Of a stretch of 64,000 bases of DNA, positions 34,711-46,700 are shown one piece after another (position 1 is the stretch's first letter; each line of letters opens with the position of its first letter). The position numbers and the translations under genes are program-made. Under the pieces are notes generated by a model. That model had not been told where the DNA came from. It saw only the letters and a list, made by a program, of their open reading frames with translations, and did no database searches. Origin of the DNA: Telmatactis stephensoni (Eukaryota; Cnidaria; Anthozoa; Actiniaria; Isophelliidae); contig JALIZF010001746.1 of the NCBI GenBank assembly GCA_029948255.1, positions 206,001 to 270,000 of the forward strand, written 5' to 3'.

Positions 34711-37700
34711 TGAGGAGGGGTGGCTATCTTCATCAGTGATGCTATCAAAAGAAGGCACAGAGTAGTACAGTTTGGTTTCGTCAATATGCAAGTCCAAATA
34801 AGGATTGTCTTTTTGTAGAATTTCTTCAAATGTTTGGCTAAGTTCACTGAACGAAGGCCTGTTTTTTGGCATTTCTTGCCAACATTTTTGCATGATGGCG
34901 TACCTGAAAGACGAATTAAATCATTAAGGTAATCCATAGACATAAAACCAAACATAGATTTTTGAATGAAATTTCGTACAGTTTCTAACTAAGCTTTACT
35001 GATTCCAAAAATCAAATAAAAAAGGGGGAGTAACCGTGTTCGTTTTTACGCGCTAGATGGCGGTAAATTTAAGCATTTTTGAGGCCATGCGCCAGCAATT
35101 TTTGAAGACGAAAAATCGAACAAAAGGTACGCGTCATTTACATCAAGCCATTGTAAGTATTGAAATGTTGAAGTCATTCGATCTTTTGCACATCAAAAAA
35201 GTAAAACCTCAAAAGTTTCGTGAGTTTCGTAAAAAATAGAGAAATTTTCATACCAGTACAAACCTTGATATTGGCTTGAAAACAGCATTCTATGGTAAAT
35301 ATTTGACAATATCTCAAAAACGGAACTTAGGTTCTTGTTAAATTAAATTAAGAGATCCGATAGATTAGCTTACTCTTGTTAATTTGATAAAATAAAAACG
35401 ATAGGTCACTGTGTTTGTTTTTGCGCTAAAGTACGAATTTTGTCCTCAAAATAGGCTTGACAGAGGGAGGACTAGGACGAGTTCACACAAAAAAATTAAG
35501 GAAAAAATCCGATATCTCTTTCAGTGTTTTCCCCAAAAGCCCTGTGTCAGTGTTTCTAGTACTTTGATGTTTTCAAAGTTATTTGTCGTAATTTTGAGCA
35601 TTTTACATTTCAAAAATTGTGTTTTTCATCTAAATGGCCATCATCTTGAAAACTTGAAATTTCTCCGTGTGCTCGAGCTCGCGCAAGGTAGAATCGTGCG
35701 CGGAGAGTAATACAAAAAACAATTTTTGTCATTTACTGCTATGAACACTAAATGACTTTAATGGATTACGCAGTTACTGGAACCAGTAGATTACATTGTG
35801 TTCCAGGAATACTGTGAATAATGGTGTCTGATTTATATCCAATTGAAATTTGAAGTCTGGATCAAAGCGAGGCTAAGACTGCAACCCTGAGAAAACAGTT
35901 TAAACAGTCACCAGAATGAACACCACAATAATCACATCTATGCATCCATACTTAAAAGTTTAAGAATGGAATATACATATATATTGGAAATGAGTTATTG
36001 GATAATAAAATGAGGGCAGTAATATGTTAAAGAGTATTTGAATAAAAGAGCTCATAGCATTATTCGTGTCACCGATATTTAGTGCTTCCTATACTACTTA
36101 CACGTCATCTGAACACATGTCGGGTTTTTCCATTCTGTAGCCTCGTTTCAACTCTCTGTAGAGATTAAGTCCATAGATTTCTGTGTATGGCGCTCCACCT
36201 TAAAGCCAGATAGAAAGAACAAATGTGTAAACACGAAGAAACAGTTTTGCCATTTATTTTCTTAGTGTGACTACAGTTGTCGTGTATTGGCCAGGAAATT
36301 CCAGCCCTTCATGAAAGGACTTTTCAGAAGGAGGTCATAATGTTCTAGATGTCCTGAAGGCTTTCAAAGTAATCACATATGGTTCCAAATCTTGAATGGC
36401 TTCAACTCACCTAGAGTTGTTATCTCCCACAGTAAGACACCAAATGACCATCTGATAAAAACAACATTATTCTGATTAGTCTTCTTGTATGTGAACATGG
36501 TGCACTCTTACATGATACAAGCATCAGTTATGTACTAAAGGAGAAAGCTTGGTTAATATGTATTGACTCAAATAATCACATTTGAACTTGTTGATTGTTT
36601 GATGGTTCACATTTTGTTTTTGTCCTTTGGACATTGTTGTAGTTGTTTTCGTCCTCGTTGTAGTTTTTGTTGTTGATATTATGGATGCTTTGGTTTAACT
36701 TCTTTATTTATGACACATCGTGTATAGAGGGATTTCATGGCAGCCATGTTTATGGGCAAGTACAAAAGAAAGTTTTTGAATTAGAAAAGATTCTATTACT
36801 CTTGGGAAAAAAAGCTCTATTATTTTGACAAACATGGCTGCCGTGAAATCCTTCAATGATCATTTTGTGTACTTACACGTCACTCTCCACGGTAAACACA
36901 AGATCATGGATTGCCTCTGGTGCCATCCATTTTATCGGGAGTCTTCTCTGTACACGAGAACGATAGGCGCCATCTGTGTACAGAGACCGCGTCAGACCAA
37001 AATCTGAAACTTTAACTTGTTTATTCTCAGCCACTAGGACATTACGTGCGGCAAGGTCTCGATGAACAAATCCCTTACTTGACAAGTACTCCTAGAATTA
37101 CGACAAAGAAATAGTCAGTGTATTGAATAATTTATTGTCTGAATAAATGCGGCGCTAATTCGAAGGCACGCTTATTAGTATATTGCACTTAATCGGCCGC
37201 GCGAGAAGGCGGCATTTAATCGGAGGACACGAGTAAATACAGTATGTAGTTTTTAGATGGTTCTTCGTTGCAAGCAATAAATCAAACGTTAGTTGTAAAT
37301 ATCATAGAGCTAGTATACTTATTTTGCAACTCAACAAATAAACTCTAACAACAGTACTTAAGGTTTTGTTACAATAGTCAGTTTTAACAAAAAGTTGTTG
37401 GTGAAAAGGTAACATCGCGCGCGCAGCTGCAAATTGAATTGATGACATGTTGTCATAATAATAATAATAATAACTTTATTTACGTGTCACATCGTTCTAG
37501 CTTATAAATAAACTATTGACACCTATCTTAAACCCCTTATAAAACCACTAAAATGTATATCCCAATTCATACCCTGATTCCATATCTATAATATCCATCC
37601 CATATTTGATATTTACAATTTACAATGATAATTTCCCACCCCTCACCACTATTTACTCCCATCACTATATATTGTATATAACCCCCTGAAATAAATCTAC

Positions 37701-40700
37701 CCATTAAACCCAATCTTTAGAACCTTAAAATGCTCCCCACTTAACTTAAAGAAATAATATAAATGATTAAATAAATTAGCTAATTACTACACAAATAATA
37801 ATTCTTGCCTTTTTCCATAAGTATATCTTCAATGTGTAGTTTGCGTATTTGTTTCTTAAAGGCATTAAGTGACGTTGCCCTTTTAACAGCCCTGCTAATC
37901 CTAGCCCATATATATGGGCCCATATACCTTATACTATTCTTATCACAATAGATAGCCCTTAAAGCCCTCTCTTGAATACGTTCTAATTTTCTATTATCTG
38001 ATGCACGGTAGAACTGCCATACTGTGTGACAATAAGCTGAGATAGAATAAACGATTTATATATAGTTAGTTTGGCAATAGTTGATATCATATTCTTAAAT
38101 CTCATTAGTACTTCCACCTTTTTAGATCTCTTACTACAGGTATTAATATGATAAAAATCTATTAAAAGGACCAAATGATAACTTGTATTTTTAGGACTAG
38201 TTGGGTTTTATTTGAGTGGCGATGTCTGAAGCCATGTTGGAAAGGAGAGAGCAAGTTATGTTCCTCTAAGCAGGGGCGGATCCAGCTTTTTTAAAGAGGG
38301 GGTGCGTTTTTTGATGGTCTGCGCGCGTGTGATTTTTCCGCCACCACTGGCTTCCCGGCCCCAAAACGATTAAAGTAGCAGGCGCGCGTGGTGTGCTGGT
38401 TTTCCCGCCACAAATACAACCGCAGCCTTCCCGACCCAAAACCGATTGATGAAAAACATTTATATTTTGAGAAAAGCTTTCACCTTTGTCCAAAAAGGGG
38501 GTGCGTCCGCACCCAACGCACCTCCCCAAGGATCCGCCCCTGCTAAATGGCTCATTATATGACTGCTAACAATGTGTTCTAGCAGTTTGCATAATACACA
38601 GGTCAAACTTATCGGTCTTTAATTACTTGGGTTGTGATGATCATCTTTCTTATGAACAAGTGTAACAAGGGCATGTGATTGGAGACATTGGCGTACAATC
38701 TCAGATCCGTCTTTTTGCAGATGATGCAATATTTTACCTAGAACTGAAGTCTACAGCCTTGTCCATCTATTCTTCAATACGATCTTGATCAGCTGTACCA
38801 TTGGTCCCAATTATGACAGATAGAATTTAATGTCACCAAGTGCTGTGTCATGTCCTTCACAAGAAAAAGATCTCCTATTACAACTACCTAAATGGAATTC
38901 CTCTAAAGACCACAAATCACCCATACCTTGGTGTTCACCTGGCATCTTATCTCCGATGGAATATCCACTGTAGCCATATCGCAAAGACAGCAAACAGCAC
39001 CTTGGGATTCCTTAGACGAAATTTCTATCGTGCAACTCAGGATATAAGAACTAAACTCTATAAACTGTCAGACCGACGATGGAATATGCATCAACTGCTT
39101 GGGACCCATACACACAGAAATGTATCAATCAACTGGAAATGGTCCAGAGACGATCTGCGCGTTTTGTAAAGTACAACTACTTCACAGAAGCAAGTGTATC
39201 AGCAATGATCCAAGACCTAGAATGGCCCTAGCTCCATCTTTTCTATTAGGAAAACAAACAGACTCATACTCCTATACAAGTGCTTAAATGGAACTGATTT
39301 TGCGAACTTCTCAGAAACGAAAACTAGAAAAAAAAACCCCACCCATATATTCTTTGTCACTTAAGTGCTAAAACTGATATATATTTAAGGAATATAAAAC
39401 GCGCGCGCATGTCTCTGTTCTGTGATATAAACACGATGGAAGATGTAGAGCAAGAGAAAAGCAAGCTTAGGAACACGAGGCGTAGCCGAGTGTTTCTCTT
39501 GCTTTTCGAGTGCTCTAATCTTCCACAGTTGAAAGTTCATTTATTTAGTTCATTTTGGAACTATCATTTTATTGGTATTTACCAATATTTATCAAATCTA
39601 TTTATCTTTTTATTTACTCATTTATATATATTATAGCGGAGCTCCCGCGCGGGCCGAAGGCCCGCGCGAGCGGAGCACCATACCTAAGAAAAAATGGTAA
39701 CCCATCGAGTTGATTTTTCATGGACACACAGGGAGCCCAACGGCTGTACGTCCGTCCGTACATACATACATACATACATACATACGTCCGTACATACGTC
39801 CGTGTACATCGCGATGCTGATTGGCTGATTGCTTTTTGGCGCCAACTTGACGCGCGCTGACACTTTGAAAACTGAAAATTTACAAGTTTCCTTGCAGTTT
39901 TAACTTGCAAAGCTTAAAAATAGTATTCTCGAAACCTCGTAAAAATTTAGCGATTTTGATGGACATTAATCTGTGCCAATCTTGACAGGTTAAAGCGAAA
40001 AAAACCGTACGTTTGAATTTTTTTCGGGCCTGGTGTCGTTTCAAAAACTGCTCGAAAGACGAAAGACACAGAGGATATTTTCAAAGTTGAACGACTTTTT
40101 AGTTGGATTCGTAGTTTAAAAAAATTCCTCATAATGAATGAGTCATTGAGGATCGTGTATTCTTCCGTTTCGTGAAGATGCCTTCAGTAAAGCTGCTTAA
40201 AAATCTAGCCAAAGTTGGAAATAAATCAAGAATCGTCTGCATTGAGCGTGAAACAAGGACCAGTATGCTTCGAAAAGACAACAAGGAAAGCACTTCAAGG
40301 TAAAGACCCTGGCCAGAAAACATAGCTGCCAACCCCCAAGGCTTTCGTATCTGGAGATCAACATTTTTTCCTTAGAATTGGGTCGATTTTCACGCTCAGT
40401 GGGGGGGGGGGGGGGTTGGAAAGACGATATTGCAAGAAAGATAGACGATATTTCAGTTAAAATGGCCGCAATTTTAGGATTCGAGCGATTATCCGGGAGA
40501 TTTAGGTCTTTATCCGGGAGACCGGGAGACGAGGCCCAAAATCTGGAGACTCCCGGATTATCCGGGAGGGTTGGCAGCTATGAGAAAATGATATCAAAAA
40601 GTCTCTTGTACCTATATTTGATCTTTTATCTTTGATTTGGGATTGATGACTTTAAAAAAAACCTTTTATGCACGTTGAACTGTGGCCAAGTTTAAAGAAA

Positions 40701-43700
40701 CACTCGATCAAGCCTTACATGAAATGTACAACGACATTTTGTTTTACGGTGAACTTTTTGCACTAGTTCTAATAATGATAAAATTAGTAAAAAAAATTAA
40801 TTTTGAACTTATTTCAACCCCACTAATGTGTAAATACAGCTCAAGTTTTGGTCTGGAATTTAATGAAACAATTGACAGGAAAAAAAGAAGGAATTTTGCC
40901 ATGCAAACTAGAGTTGTTTTACTTTATTCATCTGGATGAAGTTGCTCAGTGAGCCCTGTGAAGCCTTAAATACAGACTGAAAATGCTTAATTCCTTGTTT
41001 TCTTGTTATTTCAATTAGCTGTTTTTATAATCACTTTAAATTGTATTATCAGTGTAACCTGGAAGAGAAAAGTGGGAGACAAGTATTCACCTAACTAGTG
41101 TGTCATTATATTCTACATTAAATAACAAAACAAAACAACAACAACAACAACAACAACAACCACAAAAAAACAAGATGTCACAAATATAGTGAAGACAGAC
41201 AAATCAATATAGTCAATATATGTTGTTCTGTAATATTCAGGATGTCAAAAAGGTTTAATTACTTGTATCAATTTAAAAAAATGTTTTGGAGATTTTGCTT
41301 TCTATTTCTGAAAATTATGAACCCTTACAAAGTCAGTTATGAAATCTGACAGTGAATCTGAATATTGAAATTTACTGTAACAAAGGTCACTGAGCATACA
41401 AGCCCATACAATATACAAACCAAAACCAAAACTTATTTTAAAAATGCTTTTTAAATAATCTTCATTTCAACTTTTTCAATTACCACAGGAAGCCCAATTC
41501 ATTTGAATCAAGAACATAAAAAAATTAAAATTGAAATTGGAGCTTTGCTTTTAGGTAGTAGTTGTTTTGAGTTGTTTTACAATTTCATCTAAAGTCATGA
41601 TTAGTGTAACCTGGAAGAGAGAATTCTTGTTTCGTGTAAAGACAACTATTTATCAGTGTCATTCTACTCTACATAATACAAAAAAAAAAAAAAAACAAGA
41701 TGCCACAATACTGTCAAGACAGAAAAATCTAAATATAATTTTCTGCAATGTCTAATTGTTTAATTGAAGGATGTTGAATTAGGTTCAGTATTTATGTGAA
41801 TGAAATCAGTTTGAGGGATTTTTGCATCCTATTTCTGAGAATTATGAAGCACTTACTACTAAGTCAATTATAAAATCTGACACAAATATCTGAATAAATA
41901 TCACTATGGTCACTGAGTTGAAAGCCTTATAATTCTCAGGAGACTGAAGGGCAAGAAATAAAGCTTGATCTATAGTCTTTATTTCAACTTTTACAACAAA
42001 ATGCAATCTTTGTTTGCCTATTACCACAGCAAGCCCAATTCATTTGAATCAAAAATGTCAAAATAAAACAAAGTATTTAAAATTATTATTATATTTAAAT
42101 GGGAGCTCCGCTATTAGGTAGTACCTAATTTTTATATTATTTATTTATTATTTCTTCCAGTATTGTAATTTTCTTGGTTTGTAAGCTATTGTGGTTTAGG
42201 CCGTTGTCCTCGCCTCTGTCGCGTGCAATTAGCTTTATATTTACAGAGTAATAAATCAGGATCAGGATAACTCTTAATTGCTTAAGTGTCCAATGTGTTC
42301 TAGCGCTTGCGCACTGAGGGATATAGCAAATCGAAGTCAGTTTTCTATGCAATCTCGTACCCAGAGCCTGCGTTCCTCTTGGTCAGCGACCGAGAAACGA
42401 GAGGCTCTGGCCAATACAAATTTTTAGTCCGCTATTTGCGGACTTGGCTTAACTGCGCATGTCAAGCTCAATCTGTGACAGAAAATTGCTGATCGAGAGC
42501 TTATTTTTATGCACCGTATTTAGAAATATACTCAGAGGTAAAGAATGATATTTATGTGAGTCATTTGTGTGATTTATTTCACGTTTTGAAGCCTGTCAAG
42601 TGAATTTGAATCGATAGTCCAACGGCCCTCTTCGAAGCACGACCTTCAACGACCAACGGGCCACAAATCTCCTATTAAAACTGCACTAAATCTTATCGTT
42701 TGCTCAGATCCTCTCGACATGAAGTAGTCTGACAATCTTTTTATATTCTGACAATGGTTCAGGCTACCCTGAACAATTTTACTTATCGAAAATCGATCTG
42801 GAAGTAATAATTTAGGATAATTCCGGGAAATCTCGATTCTCAAGATATGCGAAGAATGTAAAATTCAAACGCTCCTTCTATTGTTCTGTCAACCAATCAG
42901 AGTGCTCCAAATAACTGTATTGGCCAGAGCCTCTCGTTTCTCGGTCGCTGACCAAGAGGAACGCAGGCTCTGGGTACGAGATTGTTTTCTATGGTCTGTA
43001 CTGTAATCGAACATGAAAATGACGTCAGAAATGATCAAAACTCAAGTGGAACCACGAGCGTAAACTGACTTCGATTTGATTTTTACCACAAATTTATAGA
43101 AATATTCAAACAAAATCTGCTTTATTGCTTATAAAAACATAAACGTGACCGGTTTTCGTGACAACATTTTGTGACAGATTACGTCAAAAAATATTCAAAA
43201 ATTTTCTCAAATATGATTGACTAACAATCTCAAAGGTATTTACAAAACTAATTTTGATTGGCTGCTTGAAATAACCTAACATACAAATGGTTTTTAAGTG
43301 AAATCAAAGCCCGCCAAAATAATGTTCACTTTGACAACTGTAAGTCATGAACTTCAACGTTTTCCTGCCAACTTATGGCATTTTTCATCCAAGTCAATGA
43401 GGTAAACTTGTCTGTTTGTCCACCAATTACAAAAACATTGGCATTAGTTATTGAACAACCACTGAAAACGGCATTTGGCAAGCTGTTTAGCGTGTTGACG
43501 GTGGTCGAGGTTCTGGAAGACATGACGGTGGCGTTTGTTGTAGGGGCGACCAACGACGTCCTATCTCCATCGCTTGATGCCAAGGCATTTGAAAGAACAT
43601 CGGAGCATCTCTCCAGCTGTTGTACTGATGGTCTACGATTGTAGCTTGCGATGCTCTGTTCATTGGCGTGACCCGAGATGTTCATAATGTGTCGAGCAGA

Positions 43701-46700
43701 AATCTCAGCATCTGATCACATGGTGATACTGGTGGCCCTTACACAATGGTTTGTGTATACCTTCGACAGTCCTGCTCCAGTGCTGATATTTCTCATCATT
43801 GTGGATAGTGTGTTTACTCCTACTGGCTTGTTTTCGTACCACACTGACTCTTCTTCAAAGACATTTTTCTTCGGATTCTGGAAGAATGCGGTTTGCTTCG
43901 GACTAAGCTTTGATATGTACTTTTGGAGGCACCAAAATGAATCACCAGCTTGATCTGTTGAATATAGTCTGGTAAGCTTTTCGTTGCTGTTTTTGTCGCC
44001 AATCCCATCTTGATGGTTTTTCGATGCCTCTTCGTGTGTCATGGTTACGTATTCTCTTCCATTGCCGTCTCTTTCAAAGCAAAAACTCTCACGGGTCAGC
44101 TCTCTTTGGCCTTCCACACCTCTACGGCACCAGTAGAGGGTGACTATAAACCACACTCGGTGAAGCAGACCAACTGGATGTTGATGAGAAAGAAATGGAC
44201 TTTTTAGCATCTTTTGTACATCGGAGGGCTCAATAACGGGTTTGTGTTTAGGTTTTTCATTGCCTTCACGCCTGTTGACTTTTAGCGTACTATTAAGCAT
44301 TCTGTTGGACGACTGGAAATACGGATTGTTTGCAAACTTGATGTTGATGTTATTTGATGCAAAGTGGCGCTCGATGGAGTTTCTAAACCCAAGCAGGGAT
44401 GATCTGCTATACTTTTCTCCGGCCTTGTTCCTGGCTTCTGCATAGAATCGCTTGAGAGTTTGGTCTAACTCATAAGTTGTCATCTCCAGTAATGGTTTCT
44501 TTATTTCCCGCTCACGGCACCAGTCTATCGATAGGACCATGTATTTGTAAGTAATTAAATTTAATTTTTTAATCAAAAAACGATACTGATTAATTAACAT
44601 AGCTTCAATGTCTATACTTACCTTCAAGAGTTTTCATAACCCATTTTGTATTTTTCTTAGTGCCTTTGGCTTCGGCATTGGCAACTATTTTTGTTAGATC
44701 ACTGTCGCTTAGCTCTACAAATCGTGACTTCTTGTTGTCTTTCATTGATTTTTCTTCCACTTTATTTACTTCCGCTATCAAATCTTCATCGCTTATCAAT
44801 TCATCAAAATCAAAACCAAAATTTGGCACGTTTTGTGGAAGCCATTTTTGCTTGAAAAAAAAGTTTGCAAAACTTTTCCTTCACTTTGCGTGACGGATGT
44901 CGTAAGCACAAGGGGTCTAGCCTCTAATCGAACATGTTTTTCAACCAATCAGATTGCGAGAAATTTACTAGTTGTGGTAAAAACTGTATTCTATCACACA
45001 CTACCACTTAGCACAAGAACTCTTAGCTCAATAGTTCGTTTTTACTGAGGAAAGAAAACTGGAGAATCCAGAGAAAAACCTCGGTAGAGAACGAGCTATC
45101 AAACTCATGTTACATGTAATGCCCCGTTGAATTGAATCTAACCCGGATCACAAAGGTGACAGAACGACTCTCTCACCGTTCGACCACCCTTGTTTCTCAT
45201 TCTTTCTAAAATCATGAACTCGTCTTACCATTCCCGATGCAACTTGGTAGGCGAAGGACATCAAATCCTTGGATTCCATAAGGTCACCAGAATCCACGTT
45301 AATGTAATCTTCCTTTAAGCAAATCTAACACAGTATTTACAGCATAACCAAAGATTAGATTTTATATCATTCCAATATTTTTTGTAATACTTCAATACAA
45401 GTAAAGCACCATGTTCCTTGAGCACGAAGCCGATCTCCAAGGAAGCGGACGTGGCGCTCTTTAATTACCCGCTCTCAACATCAGTGCACTCTTTTAAAGG
45501 GTATTTGAAGCTAATTGTAGTTAGACCGAATCGCGAATGGTAAGGAAGCCGAAACAAGCACTAACCAGCAAAGTTGCACTTTATCGTGGCCACGCCACGC
45601 CACGCCACGCCACGCCACGCCACGCCACGCCACGCCACGCCACGCCACGCCACGCCACGCCACGCCACGTCATACCATACCATACCATACCATACCATAC
45701 CATACCATACCATACCATACCATACCATACCATACCATACCATACCATACCATACCATACCATACCATACCATACCATACCATACCATACCATACCATAC
45801 CATACCATACCATACCATACCATACCACACTATAACTTTATCACTTGATTATGAAGGTTTTGCAATCTTACCATATGTCTGTTGGTTCTCAAGTACCTAA
45901 GCAGGTCGCCGTTGGGCAAATATTCCACAATTAAGAAGTATGGTTCTCTTGTTGTACAACAACCCAACATGTTCACAATATGCTTGTGGTGACCAACTTT
46001 TTTCATAAGGTTTATTTCGTTGACAAATTCCAGTTTTTCATGAAAATCAAATATTTCTGTAAAGAAACAATTTGGAATCAAACACTTTATACAGTCAAAC
46101 TAACAAAACCGTGAACACCTAAAATATGTCTGGAATGTTTATAGCGGTGTAAACAATCTCATGAAAGCTGTTTTAACTTCACCTGAAACCACGTGTCGAT
46201 CGGTCTTGCTCCAAAATTTCTTACAGTTCAATTTCCTCTTGATTTTTGTATTATTTTACAAGAAATTGGATTCACAAAAACACTTTTAACATTCTTGATA
46301 TTTCAGGTGTTCACGGTTTTTTTTAGTTTGACTGTAAATTGCATTCAACTGTAACAGCAAGTACATTCATAAATTATTCTAATAATGATAGAATTGATAG
46401 AAAAGTTACACCGAGTATCACGATCAAGTGGTCCATTCCTAGGGCAAAACATACACAACCTCAATTCATTTCAATTTTCAGGGTATTTTCTTTTAGCAAC
46501 AATTCAGTTCGCACCTTTCAATTTTTTAATGGCTACAATAATTTCAGTGTTGTTATTCTGTGACGTCTTCGTTTTAGGTGGCTGTTGCACTGTAGCCTTG
46601 AAAACCTTTCCAAAAGCTCCTTCTCCTAATTCATCCAGGTATTTCACATTCTCTGGATTCACTTCCCAAGGATCATCTATCTCGATTTTATCGATCGTCT

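Noticed and set aside
39614..39910. 98-codon minus frame with (TYVC/MYVC) repeats
   Set aside because: It runs across a (CATA)n tract and a GC-rich foldback and has no supporting features.
43375..44445. Plus-strand frames across the Crypton
   Set aside because: They are antisense shadows of the recombinase coding sequence.
45537..45900. HATPR / MVWYG repeat frames
   Set aside because: They are translations of the CCACG/CCATA pentamer array.
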